From Piscinibacter caeni (GTDB taxonomy: Bacteria; Pseudomonadota; Gammaproteobacteria; Burkholderiales; Burkholderiaceae_C): a DNA stretch of 64,000 nucleotides. The stretch lies in assembly GCA_003265685.1 (NCBI GenBank), contig KZ836111.1, positions 1 through 64,000 of the forward strand, read 5' to 3'. This document shows, one piece after another, positions 27,046 to 36,275 of this stretch (positions are counted from its first letter, which is position 1; each line of letters starts with the position of its first letter). The translations under genes were made by a program, and so were the position numbers. The notes under the pieces are model-generated. The model was not told the DNA's origin and did no database searches. It was given only the letters and a program-made list of their open reading frames with translations.

Positions 27046-28080
27046 TCAGTGGCGCAGGCGCGGGTCGGCCAGCGTGTAGAGCAGGTCGACCAGCAGGTTG
27101 GTGAGCACCATCAACGCGGCGGTGATCAGCACGCCGCCCTGCAGCACCGGGTAGTCGCGCCGCGCGATCGCGTGCACCAGCCAGCTGCCCACGCCCGGCC
27201 AGGAGAACACCGTCTCGGTGAACACCGCGCCGCCGAGCAGCGAGCCGGCCAGCATGCCGCCGACGGTCAGCAGCGGCAGCAGCGCGTTGCGCAGCGCGTG
27301 GCGCCAGACGATGCGCGCTTCGCCCAGGCCCTGCGCACGCGCGGTGCGGATGTAGTCGGCGCGCAGCACCTCGAGCATCGCGGCGCGGGTCATGCGCGCC
27401 AGCATCGCCGCCGGCGCGGTACCGAGCACGATCGCCGGCAGCAGCAGGTGCGAGAGCGCCGAGCGCCACGCACCGGGCTCGTCGCCGAGCCAGGCGTCGA
27501 CCAGCATCAGCCCGGTGCGCGGCGCGACGTCGTACTCGAGCGCGATGCGCCCGGCCACCGGCAGCGCCAGTGCCGGGGCCCAGTGCGCCAGGCCGACAGC
27601 GCCGGCCATGATCAGCAGCAGGCCCCACCAGAACACCGGCACCGCGCTGCCGAAGGCGCTGAGCGCGCCGACCAGGCGGTCGGGCAGGCGCCCCTGCCGC
27701 ACCGCCGCGACCACGCCGGCCAGCACGCCCAGCAGCGCGGCGAACAGCAGCGCCGCGAACGTCAGCTCCAGCGTGGCCGGGAACAGGTGCAGGAACTCGG
27801 CCAGCACCGGCTCCTGCGTCACCAGGCTGCGGCCCAGGTCGCCCTGCAACGCCTGGAGCAGGTACTTCAGGTACTGCTCGGGCAGCGGACGGTCCAGCCC
27901 GAGGCGCTGCAGCATCTCGGCGTGGAAGGCCGGATCGAGCCGGCGCGTGCCGGCCATCATCTGCACCGGGTCGCCCGGGATCAGGTGCACCAGCCCGAAG
28001 GCCAGCAAGGTGATGCCCAGCAGCGTCAGCGCGGCCTGCAGGCTGCGCCGCGCGAGCTTGTGCAGCAGCCCGTCGTGCAT
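27046..28080 (-). CDS. Dipeptide/oligopeptide-type ABC transporter permease (DppB-like)
   Basis: A 344-residue DppB-type permease. It has the N-terminal LARRSLQAALTLLGITLLAF and LVHLIPGDPVQMMAG (the family PGDP motif), and the EAA loop RTARAQGLGEARIVWRHALR. It starts 4 bp after the upstream binding-protein gene and ends 3 bp before dppC, so it is tightly coupled to both. With DppC it forms the inner-membrane channel. Confidence 0.93.
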   Translation of the reverse strand: MHDGLLHKLARRSLQAALTLLGITLLAFGLVHLIPGDPVQMMAGTRRLDPAFHAEMLQRLGLDRPLPEQYLKYLLQALQGDLGRSLVTQEPVLAEFLHLFPATLELTFAALLFAALLGVLAGVVAAVRQGRLPDRLVGALSAFGSAVPVFWWGLLLIMAGAVGLAHWAPALALPVAGRIALEYDVAPRTGLMLVDAWLGDEPGAWRSALSHLLLPAIVLGTAPAAMLARMTRAAMLEVLRADYIRTARAQGLGEARIVWRHALRNALLPLLTVGGMLAGSLLGGAVFTETVFSWPGVGSWLVHAIARRDYPVLQGGVLITAALMVLTNLLVDLLYTLADPRLRH

Positions 28081-28084
28081 GGCC

Positions 28085-29680
28085 TCACTTCAGCCGCACG
28101 GCGCGGAAGTCGTGCAGGCCCAGCGCGCCCGGCACGTAACCCTGCACGCGCGGGCTCAGCACCACGGTGCCCTCGGGGTAGAGCAGCGGGATCAGCGCGA
28201 CCTCGTCGTAGACCAGGCGCTGGGCCTGGCGGTACAGCTCGCTGCGGCGTGCCCGGTCGGTGCTGCGGCGCGCGGCGTCGAGCAGCGCGTCGAAGCGCGC
28301 ATCGCACCAGCGCGACTTGTTGGTGCCGCTCGCCACGCCCTCGCAGGACAGCACCGGCGTCAGGAAGTTGTCCGGGTCGGCGTTGTCGCTCCACCAGCTG
28401 ACCAGCGCGAGGTCATGCTCGCCCTGGCTGGTGCGCCTGAGCGCCTCGGCTTCCTCGTAGGCCTGCAGCGCGACCTTGACGCCGATGCGCGCCCAGTCGG
28501 CCTGCAGCAGCTCGCCGCGCCGGCGCGAGAACGGGTCGTCGGTGACGAACAGCTGCAGCACGCGGCCGTCGTAGCCACTCGCGGCCACGAGCTGGCGCGC
28601 GCGCGCCGGGTCGCGGCGCTCGGGCAGCGCGCGGTCCACGCTCCACATGCGCGCCGGCAGGAAGCTGGTGGCCGACGTCGCATGGCCGTCGTAGGCGCCG
28701 CGGATCAGCGCGTTCTTGTCGAGCGCGAGCCAGAGCGCCTCGCGGAAGCGCCGGTCGCGCACGAACTCGTGTTCGTGGTTCGGGGCGACCGTCAGCGTCG
28801 CCAGCGGCTGGTAGCTCAACGCGCGCGGGCCCCCGGGGGCGGTGAACTGGGCCGCGGCCTCGTTCTTGATGTCACCGATCAGGCATTCGCCCGCCTTCAG
28901 GCGTTGCGCGCGCAGGTCCGAGTCGCGCGTGATCGCAAACACCAGCTGGTCGATCGCCGGCGCCCCGGCCCAGTAGGACGGGTGCGGCGCATACCGCAGC
29001 ACGGTGTCCTTCTGGTAGCTCTTCAGCACGAAGGGCCCGGTGCCCACCGGCTTGCTGTTCAGCTCCTCGGGCCGGCCGGCGGCCCGCAGCTGCTCGGCAT
29101 ATTCGGCCGAATACACCGAGCCGATCGGGCTGATCGCCAGGTCGGCAAGGAAGGGCGCCTCGGGGCGCTTCAGCGTGAAGCGCACGGTCCGGTCGTCGAG
29201 CTTGTCGACCGCCTGCACGACCCGGCCCATGCCCATGCCATCCCAGTACATGAAGCCGCGCCGCGCGGCCGCGTGGGCCGGGTGGCTCTTGTCGAGCATG
29301 CGGCGAAACGAGAACAGCACGTCGTCGGCGTTCATCGTGCGGCTCGGCGTGAACCAGGGCGTGGTGTGGAAGCTCACGCCGCGGCGCAGGTTCAGCGTGT
29401 ATTGCAGGCCGTCGGCGCTGACCTGCCAGGACTCAGCCAGCGCCGGGCGGACCTCGAGCGAGTCGGGCGCGATCGCGGTGAGCTGGTCGTACAGCGCGGA
29501 GCCGGCGGCGTCGAAGGTCGCCTCGGTCTCGTACTGCGCCATGTCGAAGCCCTCGGGGCTGCCGACGGCGCAGTAGGTCAGGGTGCCGGCCGCCTGCCCC
29601 GGCAGCGGGACCAGGCCGGCGAGTCCCAGCAGCACGGCCCACGCCGCACGCCGCACCCGTCCTGCCGCCTGGGGTGCCAT
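28085..29680 (-). CDS. Dipeptide-type ABC substrate-binding protein (DppA-like, copy 1)
   Basis: A 531-residue SBP_bac_5 protein with a signal peptide ending before AGTLTYCAVGSPEGFDMAQ. It has the family core YTLNLRRGVSFHTTPWFTPS and NADDVLFSFRRMLDKSHPAH, and the C-terminal LYRQAQRLVYDEVALIPLLY. It is clearly paralogous to the gene immediately upstream: long stretches such as EGFDMAQYET and YSAEYAEQLRAAGR are identical. Two receptors sharing one DppBC channel would widen the substrate range. Confidence 0.92.
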   Translation of the reverse strand: MAPQAAGRVRRAAWAVLLGLAGLVPLPGQAAGTLTYCAVGSPEGFDMAQYETEATFDAAGSALYDQLTAIAPDSLEVRPALAESWQVSADGLQYTLNLRRGVSFHTTPWFTPSRTMNADDVLFSFRRMLDKSHPAHAAARRGFMYWDGMGMGRVVQAVDKLDDRTVRFTLKRPEAPFLADLAISPIGSVYSAEYAEQLRAAGRPEELNSKPVGTGPFVLKSYQKDTVLRYAPHPSYWAGAPAIDQLVFAITRDSDLRAQRLKAGECLIGDIKNEAAAQFTAPGGPRALSYQPLATLTVAPNHEHEFVRDRRFREALWLALDKNALIRGAYDGHATSATSFLPARMWSVDRALPERRDPARARQLVAASGYDGRVLQLFVTDDPFSRRRGELLQADWARIGVKVALQAYEEAEALRRTSQGEHDLALVSWWSDNADPDNFLTPVLSCEGVASGTNKSRWCDARFDALLDAARRSTDRARRSELYRQAQRLVYDEVALIPLLYPEGTVVLSPRVQGYVPGALGLHDFRAVRLK

Positions 29681-29692
29681 GAAGTGCCCCGC

Positions 29693-31279
29693 CTACTTGA
29701 GCCGCACGTGGCGGAAGTCGTGCAGCCCGAGGACGTTCGGCACGAAGCCCTGCACACGCGGGCTCACCACCACCGTCTTCTCGGGGTAGACCAGCGGGAT
29801 CAGGCCGATCTCGTCGTACAGGATGCGCTGGGCCTGTCGGTAGAGCTCGATGCGGCGTGCCCGGTCGCCGGTCTTGCGCGCCGCGTCGAGCAGGGCGTCG
29901 AAGGGCGGGTGGCACCAGCGCGACTTGTTGCCGCCGCCGGCCACCGCGGCGCAGGCGAGATTCGGGCTCAGGAAGTTGTCGGGGTCGCCGTTGTCGCTGG
30001 TCCAGGACAGCAGCGTGATGTCGTGTTCGCCCTTGCCGGTGCGCTTGTACAACTCGCCGATCTCGTAGGCCAGCAGCCTGACCTTGACGCCGATGCGCGC
30101 CCAGTCGGCCTGGATCGCTTCGCCGCGGCGCCGCGCCAGCGAGTTGTCGGCGATGAACAGCTGCAGCTCGCGGCCGTCGTAGCCGCTCGCCTGCACCAGC
30201 TGGCGCGCGCGTGCCGGGTCGTGGCGCTCGGGCAGCGTGCCGTCCCGCCCCCACATCTGCGCCGGCAGGAAGCTGGTGGCCGGTGTGGCGCGGCCGCCGT
30301 AGGCGGCGCGGATCAGCGCCGCCTTGTCGAGCGCGAGCCAGAGCGCCTCGCGGAAACGCTTGTCGCGCAGGAACGGCTTGTCGTGGTTCGGCCCCAGGTA
30401 GGCCGTGGTCATCTCCGGCACCGCGATCGCGCGCGGCCCGTCGGCGGCCGCGAACTGGGGCGCCGACTCGTTCTTCACGTCGGCCACCAGGCATTCGCCG
30501 GCCTTCAGCCGCTGCACGCGCACGTCGGGGTCGGTGGTGACGGCGAACACCAGCTGCTCGACGGCCGGCACGCCGGCCCAGTAGCCCGGGTGGGCCGTGT
30601 AGCGGATCACCGCGTCCTTCTGGTAGCTCTTCAGCACGAACGGCCCGCTGCCCACCGGCTTGGTGTTCAGCTCCTCCAGCCGGCCGGCGGCACGCAGCTG
30701 CTCGGCATACTCGGCCGAGTACACCGAGCCGATCGCGCTGACCGCCAGGCTGGCGAGGAAGGGCGCCTCGGGCCGCGTCAGCGTGAAGCGCACGGTCTGC
30801 GCGTCGAGCTTGTCGAGCGCCTTGACCAGCGCGCCCATGCCCATGCCCTCCCAGTAGACGAAGCCGTTGCGCGCCGCGGCGTGCGCCCAGTGCTGCTTGT
30901 CCAGCATGCGGCGGAACGAGAACAGGACGTCGTCGGCGTTCAGCTCGCGGGTCGGCTTGAACCAGGGCGTGGCGTGGAACTTCACGCCGCGGCGCAGCAT
31001 CAGCGTGTACTGCAGGCCGTCGGCACTGACCTGCCACGACTCGGCCAGCGCCGGCTTGAGCTCGAGCGATTCAGGCGCCATGGCGGTCAGCTGGTCGTAC
31101 AGCGCGATGCCCGCGGCGTCGAAGGTCGGCGAGGTCTCGTACTGCGCCATGTCGAAGCCCTCGGGGCTGGCTTCGATGCAGAAGGTCAGCGTGCCGGCGG
31201 CGCGGGCAGCGAACCCGGCCAGCGCCAGCACCAGCGGCACGACGAGGCGGCGGGCGCGCCGCGGCAGGCTTCCGATCAT
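29693..31279 (-). CDS. Dipeptide-type ABC substrate-binding protein (DppA-like, copy 2)
   Basis: A 528-residue SBP_bac_5 protein and first gene of the operon. The signal peptide is RRLVVPLVLALAGFAARA. Core segments are FCIEASPEGFDMAQYETSPT, FSFRRMLDKQHWAHAA and YRQAQRILYDEIGLIPLVY. It is 12 bp upstream of copy 1 and aligns with it end to end, so the pair arose by tandem duplication and has since diverged. The promoter should lie in the 109-bp divergent gap shared with the DUF885 gene. Confidence 0.92.
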   Translation of the reverse strand: MIGSLPRRARRLVVPLVLALAGFAARAAGTLTFCIEASPEGFDMAQYETSPTFDAAGIALYDQLTAMAPESLELKPALAESWQVSADGLQYTLMLRRGVKFHATPWFKPTRELNADDVLFSFRRMLDKQHWAHAAARNGFVYWEGMGMGALVKALDKLDAQTVRFTLTRPEAPFLASLAVSAIGSVYSAEYAEQLRAAGRLEELNTKPVGSGPFVLKSYQKDAVIRYTAHPGYWAGVPAVEQLVFAVTTDPDVRVQRLKAGECLVADVKNESAPQFAAADGPRAIAVPEMTTAYLGPNHDKPFLRDKRFREALWLALDKAALIRAAYGGRATPATSFLPAQMWGRDGTLPERHDPARARQLVQASGYDGRELQLFIADNSLARRRGEAIQADWARIGVKVRLLAYEIGELYKRTGKGEHDITLLSWTSDNGDPDNFLSPNLACAAVAGGGNKSRWCHPPFDALLDAARKTGDRARRIELYRQAQRILYDEIGLIPLVYPEKTVVVSPRVQGFVPNVLGLHDFRHVRLK

Positions 31280-31388
31280 GAGCGGGCCCCTGGTGTTTTA
31301 GGGAGCAACTCTGACGCAATCGCCGCGCGGCGTCCACCGCCCGCGGCGAGGCCGTATGCTCGCGCGTCCGCATTTCTGGCGAGTCGGC

Positions 31389-33182
31389 ATGACGGTCACG
31401 GTGCCCGGGTCACGATGGTTCCGCTGCGCCGCCCTGGGGCTCGCGGCGCTGCTCGCCGCGCTGGCCGGGCCGGTGCGCGCCCTCGAGCCGGGCCGGGCAC
31501 TCGCCGCGCTGGCCGAACGCTACTACGAGGCGCAGGCGCGCTTCGACCCGCTCGCCTCGGCCACGCTGCTGGGCGACAACCGCTTCGACGACCGCCTGCC
31601 GCTGACCATCGCCCCGGCGCAGCGCCGGGCGCGCTTCGCGATGTACCGCGAGGTGCAGCGCGAGCTGGCGCAGATCCCGCGCGACGCGCTCGCGCCGGCC
31701 GACGTGCTGACCCACGACGTGCTGTCGAACGAGCTGGAGCGGCGCCTGGGCTTCGAGCGCTTCGACGACCATCTGCTGCCGCTGCAGCAGATGGATTCGG
31801 TGCCGGTGCTGCTGGCCAACTTCGCCAGCGGGCAGGCCGAGCAGCCGCTCGCCACCGAGGCGCAGCACCGTGCCTACCTGAAGCGCATCGGCAGCCTGCC
31901 GGCCTGGACCGAGCAGGCGCTGGACAACCTGCGCGAGGGCGTGGCGCGCGGCATCGTGCCGCCGCGGCCGGTGGTCGAGGCCACGCTCGAGCAACTGCGC
32001 ACGCTGGGCAGCCGGCGGCTCGAGGACAACCCCTTCTGGAGCCCCGCCACGCGCCTGCCGGCGAGCTGGCCGGCGGCGCGTCGGCAACGCCTGCAGCAGG
32101 CCTACCGCGCGACGGTGGAGCGCCAGGTGGCGCCGGCGATGCGCCGCCTGGTCGCCTTCTTCGAGCGCGAGTACCTGCCGGCCAGCCGCAGCGCGCCGGG
32201 CTGGGGCGCGCTGCCCGACGGCGCGGCCTGGTACCGCCAGTGGGTGCGCGACCAGACCACCACCGAGCTCGGCCCCGACGAGATCCACGCGCTGGGCCTG
32301 CAGGAGGTGGCGCGCATCCAGGGCGAGCTGGCGCGGCTCGGCCCGGCGCTCGGCTACACGGGCGAGCCGCGCGGACTGTTCGCCTGGGTGCACGAGGAGG
32401 CGCGCTTCCGGCCCTTCCGCAGCGAGGCGGAGATCCTCGAGGCCTACCGCGAGATCGACAAGCGCGTGCGCGAGCAGCTGCCGCGCCTGTTCGGCCGCAG
32501 GCCGCGCGCCGGGCTCGACATCCGCCCCGAGCCCGAGCTGACCCGCGCCACCGCGTCCGACCACTACGCGGTGCCGGCCGAGGACGGCTCGCGGCCTGGC
32601 ATCTTCTGGGCCGTCATCAACGAGCCGGCCGGCTACGAATCCACCGGCATGGCGGCACTGTTCCTGCACGAGGGCCAGCCGGGCCATCACTTCCAGATGG
32701 CGCTGCAGCAGGAGATGCGCCTGCCGAGCTTCCGGCGCCGCAGCTGGATCAACGCCTACGGCGAGGGCTGGGCGCTGTACGCCGAGACGCTCGGCCACGA
32801 GATGGGGCTGTACGAGGACCCGGCTGCCCACGTGGGCCTGCTGCGCATGGAGTTGTTCCGCGCGGCGCGGCTGGTGGTCGACACCGGGCTGCACGCGCAG
32901 GGCTGGAGCATCGAGCAGGCCGTGGCCTATCTCGTCGACGAGGCCGGCCTGTGGCCGCCGATCGCACGCAGCCAGGTGCTGCGCTACCTCGCCTGGCCGG
33001 CCCAGGCGCTCGGCTACAAGATCGGCGCGCTGAAGATCCAGCAGCTGCGCGAGCGCGCGCGGCAGGCGCTCGGCGAGCGCTTCGACATCGCCGCCTTCCA
33101 CGACGCCGTGCTGGGCGACGGTCCGCTGCCGCTGTCGCTGCTGGAGCGGCGCATCGAGGGGTGGATCGCGGCGCGGCGCTGA
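31389..33182 (+). CDS. DUF885-family protein, putative zinc-peptidase-like hydrolase
   Basis: A 597-residue secreted or membrane-tethered protein with a signal peptide (FRCAALGLAALLAALAGPVRA). The DUF885 core carries HEGQPGHH (residues 427-434), a likely metal-binding motif, within FLHEGQPGHHFQMALQQEM. WINAYGEGWALYAETLGHEM follows and supplies further acidic/His residues. The ATG at 31389 is chosen because it sits just before the signal sequence; an ATG 33 bp upstream is also in frame. Family members are uncharacterised or weakly linked to peptide hydrolysis; placement next to a peptide-type transporter is consistent with peptide use. Confidence 0.85.
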   Translation: MTVTVPGSRWFRCAALGLAALLAALAGPVRALEPGRALAALAERYYEAQARFDPLASATLLGDNRFDDRLPLTIAPAQRRARFAMYREVQRELAQIPRDALAPADVLTHDVLSNELERRLGFERFDDHLLPLQQMDSVPVLLANFASGQAEQPLATEAQHRAYLKRIGSLPAWTEQALDNLREGVARGIVPPRPVVEATLEQLRTLGSRRLEDNPFWSPATRLPASWPAARRQRLQQAYRATVERQVAPAMRRLVAFFEREYLPASRSAPGWGALPDGAAWYRQWVRDQTTTELGPDEIHALGLQEVARIQGELARLGPALGYTGEPRGLFAWVHEEARFRPFRSEAEILEAYREIDKRVREQLPRLFGRRPRAGLDIRPEPELTRATASDHYAVPAEDGSRPGIFWAVINEPAGYESTGMAALFLHEGQPGHHFQMALQQEMRLPSFRRRSWINAYGEGWALYAETLGHEMGLYEDPAAHVGLLRMELFRAARLVVDTGLHAQGWSIEQAVAYLVDEAGLWPPIARSQVLRYLAWPAQALGYKIGALKIQQLRERARQALGERFDIAAFHDAVLGDGPLPLSLLERRIEGWIAARR

Positions 33183-33206
33183 GCGGGCCCCCTACACTCG
33201 CGGCCG

Positions 33207-34214
33207 ATGCAGATCGGCAGGCACACGCTCGAAGCCTTCAGCGCACAGCTCCTCGCGCTCGACCGGCTGCCGGCAGACGTCTCGCCGTCGCGACTGATGA
33301 GCGACGGGCTGGCCGGGCTGCGCAGCCTCGTGCCCTTCGACGCCGCCTGGTGGGGCGAGAGCTCCGGCGGCATCGACGGCCTGGCCCCGCACAACTGGCT
33401 CAGCGGCCGGATCAACCTCAGCGCCGACTTCGCACGCGAGTGGAACCGCATCGGCGCGACGGACCGCTTCGCCAGCGAGTCGATGCAGCGGCTGGACACC
33501 GTGGTCAGCCAGGAGGGCTATGCCGACCCGGAGCCCGCCGTCGAGGCCTTCTCCCGGCGCCACGACCTGTACCACGTGATGGCGATCACGCGTGCGCTGC
33601 CGGGCAGCGGGCTGCTGCAGTTCGTCTCGCTGTACCGGCGCCGCGCGTCGCCGCCCTTCGAGGCGGCGCACCGGGTGCTGTTCGAGCACTTCAGCGCGCA
33701 CCTGATGCAGCGCTGGAGCGCGCGCATCGCCGCGCTGGTCGGCGACGGCAGCGACATCGGCGACGCCCACGGCCTCGTCGACGCCGCGGGCGACTTCGTC
33801 TACGTCGGCGCGCGGCTCGCGCTGCTGCTGCGCGAGCGCTTCCCGCAATGGAACGGCACGCGGCTGCCCGCCGGGCTGGCCCTGGCGGTGCGCGATGCGC
33901 CGGCCACGCTGAAGCTCGGCGGGCGGCGGCTCGGCACGCAGCGCTGCGGCGAGCTGGTGCTGCTCAGCCTCGCGCCGCAGCGGCGCAGCGCGCTGCTGCC
34001 GCCGCGCCAGATGAGCGTCGCGCTGCTGTACGCCGACGGTCGCTCGCACAAGGAGATCGCGCGCGACACCGGCCTCGCGCCGGCCACCGTGCGCACCTAC
34101 CTGCGCGAGGCCTACCTGCAGCTGGGCGTCTCCGACAAGGTGGCGCTCGGCCGCGTGCTCGCGGGGCAGCCGCCGCGCCGGCAGCTGCCCCGGCAGTCGG
34201 GCCGTCAGGGCTGA
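33207..34214 (+). CDS. LuxR-family transcriptional regulator
   Basis: A 335-residue protein with a C-terminal LuxR helix-turn-helix (about residues 265-320; LYADGRSHKEIARDTGLAPA followed by TVRTYLREAYLQLGVSDKV). The N-terminal 240 residues do not match a receiver or a clear autoinducer domain. Possible targets are the flanking DUF885 peptidase and the amidohydrolase or amino-acid transporter. It begins 24 bp after the DUF885 stop; a TACACT just upstream could be a -10 of its own promoter. No synthase (luxI) is nearby. Confidence 0.85.
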   Translation: MQIGRHTLEAFSAQLLALDRLPADVSPSRLMSDGLAGLRSLVPFDAAWWGESSGGIDGLAPHNWLSGRINLSADFAREWNRIGATDRFASESMQRLDTVVSQEGYADPEPAVEAFSRRHDLYHVMAITRALPGSGLLQFVSLYRRRASPPFEAAHRVLFEHFSAHLMQRWSARIAALVGDGSDIGDAHGLVDAAGDFVYVGARLALLLRERFPQWNGTRLPAGLALAVRDAPATLKLGGRRLGTQRCGELVLLSLAPQRRSALLPPRQMSVALLYADGRSHKEIARDTGLAPATVRTYLREAYLQLGVSDKVALGRVLAGQPPRRQLPRQSGRQG

Positions 34215-34298
34215 ACCCCTCCTCATTTGCAGAGGCTGCCGCCGCGCGGCGCCGGCTAAGTTTCGCCACGCCCATGTCGGGCGGATCCGGGGGAGCCC

Positions 34299-36260
34299 AT
34301 GAGGTTGAGCAAGACAGGCGGCGCGCTGCTCGTGGCGGCGACCGTGATCGGCGTCGTCGTCGGCTGCGGCGGCGGGGGCAGCGGCATCGAGACGGCCGAC
34401 GTCGTGCTGCGCGGCGGCAAGGTCGTCACGATGGACGGCCAGCGCCGCATCGCGCAGGCGGTGGCGGTGCGCGACGGTCGCATCGACTTCGTCGGCAGCG
34501 ATGCCGACGCCACGCTGCGCATCGGCGCGCGCACGCAGGTGATCGAGCTCGGCGGCCGCATGCTGATGCCGGGCTTCGTCGATGCGCACCTGCACTCGCT
34601 GGCTGGCGGCCGTGCGCTGCTGCTGTGCGATCTGAACTACCAGCCACTGACGCGCGCGCAGCTCGGGCAGAAGCTGCAGGCGTGCCTGGACGCCACGCCC
34701 GATGCCGGGCCGGACACCTGGCTCGAGGCAGTCAACTGGGACCGCCAGTCGACCGCCTCGCTCGACGCCGACCCGACCCGCGCGCTGCTCGACGGCCTGA
34801 CGACGACGCGGCCGATCGCCGTCACCTCGTCCGACTTCCATTCGGTGCTCGCCAACTCGCGCGCCTTCGCGCTCGCCGGCATCGACGCGGCGACGCCCGA
34901 CCCCGCCGGCGGAAAGTTCCTGCGCGACGGCAGCGGCACGCCCAGCGGCATCTGCGAGGACGCGGCCGGCTTCCAACTGAAGGCGGCGATCCCGCCGGAC
35001 AGCGACGCCGACCAGTTGAAGCAGGGCCGTGCCGCGCTCGCCGCCTTGCGAGCGCAGGGCATCACCACGTTCATGGATGCCGCCGCCGGCGAACCGCACC
35101 TGCGCGTGTTCGATTCGCTGCGCGGCAGCGGCGAGCTGACCGCGCGCGTGAACCTGGCGATCAACGTCGATGCCGACAATGCCAACCAGGCACCCGCCGA
35201 CGAGATCGCCAAGGTCAAGGCGCTGGCCGCGCAGGCGGATGCCGATGCGCCCGTTCCGGCACCCGGCATCCGGGCGCGCGTGGTGAAGGTGTTCGTGGAC
35301 GGCGTCGTCAACGCGCCGGCCGACACCGGTGCGGTGCTGACGCCCTACCTGCAGAACATCGGCACCGAGGCGGCGCCGCAGTGGGTGCCGGGCACGAACC
35401 GCGGCCAGCTCTACTACACGCCGGCCTCGCTGCGGGCGCTGATGCTCGCGGCGGTCGACGCCGGACTCGACATGCACCTGCACGCCACCGGCGACCGCGC
35501 GGTTCGCACCGCGCTCGATGCCGTGGCCGCCACGCGGCAGGCGCGGCCCAACGCCGACTTCCGGCCGGCGGTTGCGCACGACGAGACCGTGGCGGTGGCC
35601 GACTACCCTCGCTTCGCCGCGCTCGACGTGATGGCGACGATGTCGTTCCAGTGGGCGCAGCGCGCACCCTATTCGATCGGCGACACCGAGAACCACCTCG
35701 GCGCCGAGCGCTTCGCCCGCATGGAGCCCTCGGGCAGCCTGAAGCGTGCCGGCGCGCGCATCGTGCACGGCAGCGACTGGCCGATCGACCCGTTCGACAC
35801 CTTCCTCGCGCTGAAGATCGGCGTCACGCGCTCGGGCGACCCGACCAACCCGCACAGCGCTGCGAGCCTGGCCCCGATCTTCGAAGGGCCGATCAACGCC
35901 GACCCCGCGCTGTCGCGCGACGACGTGCTGGCCGCGATCACGGTCGATGCCGCGCACCAGCTGCGCCTGGAGAAGCAGCTCGGCAGCATCGAGGCCGGGA
36001 AGTTCGCCGACCTGATCGTGCTCGAACGCGACTTCCTGAGCGTGCCCGCCGAGGAACTCGGCCGCAACCGCGTGCTGCTGACGATGGTCGGCGGCGAGGT
36101 CGTCGCGGCGCTCGATGCCTTTGCGGGTTCCGTGCCGCAGCCACGCGCGGCGCTGAACGCCAGGGCCCGCGTGCTGAGCCCGCGCGGCTCCGCCGGCCAT
36201 GCGATCCCGGCGAGCGTTGCGGGCGCGCCGCACGGCCACGGCGACGGCCACAACCACTGA
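34299..36260 (+). CDS. Lipoprotein amidohydrolase (YtcJ/Amidohydro_3 family)
   Basis: A 653-residue protein with a lipoprotein signal (ALLVAATVIGVVVGC, lipid-anchored Cys at residue 23). The TIM-barrel amidohydrolase domain has metal ligands in FVDAHLHS, the HLHATGDRA segment and HGSDWPIDPF. Variation in the first HxH is normal for the family (HLH). The C-terminus is His-rich (GAPHGHGDGHNH), possibly a metal-binding tail. It is preceded by GGGGGAG at 5 nt spacing. YtcJ relatives deacylate or hydrolyse amides, formamides or imides; the substrate here is unknown. A periplasmic location facing the APC transporter encoded next door is plausible. Confidence 0.88.
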   Translation: MRLSKTGGALLVAATVIGVVVGCGGGGSGIETADVVLRGGKVVTMDGQRRIAQAVAVRDGRIDFVGSDADATLRIGARTQVIELGGRMLMPGFVDAHLHSLAGGRALLLCDLNYQPLTRAQLGQKLQACLDATPDAGPDTWLEAVNWDRQSTASLDADPTRALLDGLTTTRPIAVTSSDFHSVLANSRAFALAGIDAATPDPAGGKFLRDGSGTPSGICEDAAGFQLKAAIPPDSDADQLKQGRAALAALRAQGITTFMDAAAGEPHLRVFDSLRGSGELTARVNLAINVDADNANQAPADEIAKVKALAAQADADAPVPAPGIRARVVKVFVDGVVNAPADTGAVLTPYLQNIGTEAAPQWVPGTNRGQLYYTPASLRALMLAAVDAGLDMHLHATGDRAVRTALDAVAATRQARPNADFRPAVAHDETVAVADYPRFAALDVMATMSFQWAQRAPYSIGDTENHLGAERFARMEPSGSLKRAGARIVHGSDWPIDPFDTFLALKIGVTRSGDPTNPHSAASLAPIFEGPINADPALSRDDVLAAITVDAAHQLRLEKQLGSIEAGKFADLIVLERDFLSVPAEELGRNRVLLTMVGGEVVAALDAFAGSVPQPRAALNARARVLSPRGSAGHAIPASVAGAPHGHGDGHNH

Positions 36261-36275
36261 ACGTCGGCGACGGGA

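Noticed and set aside
33207..34214. Quorum-sensing (autoinducer-binding) LuxR regulator
   Set aside because: The N-terminal part does not show a convincing autoinducer-binding domain and no luxI-type gene is present; only the LuxR-type DNA-binding domain is claimed.
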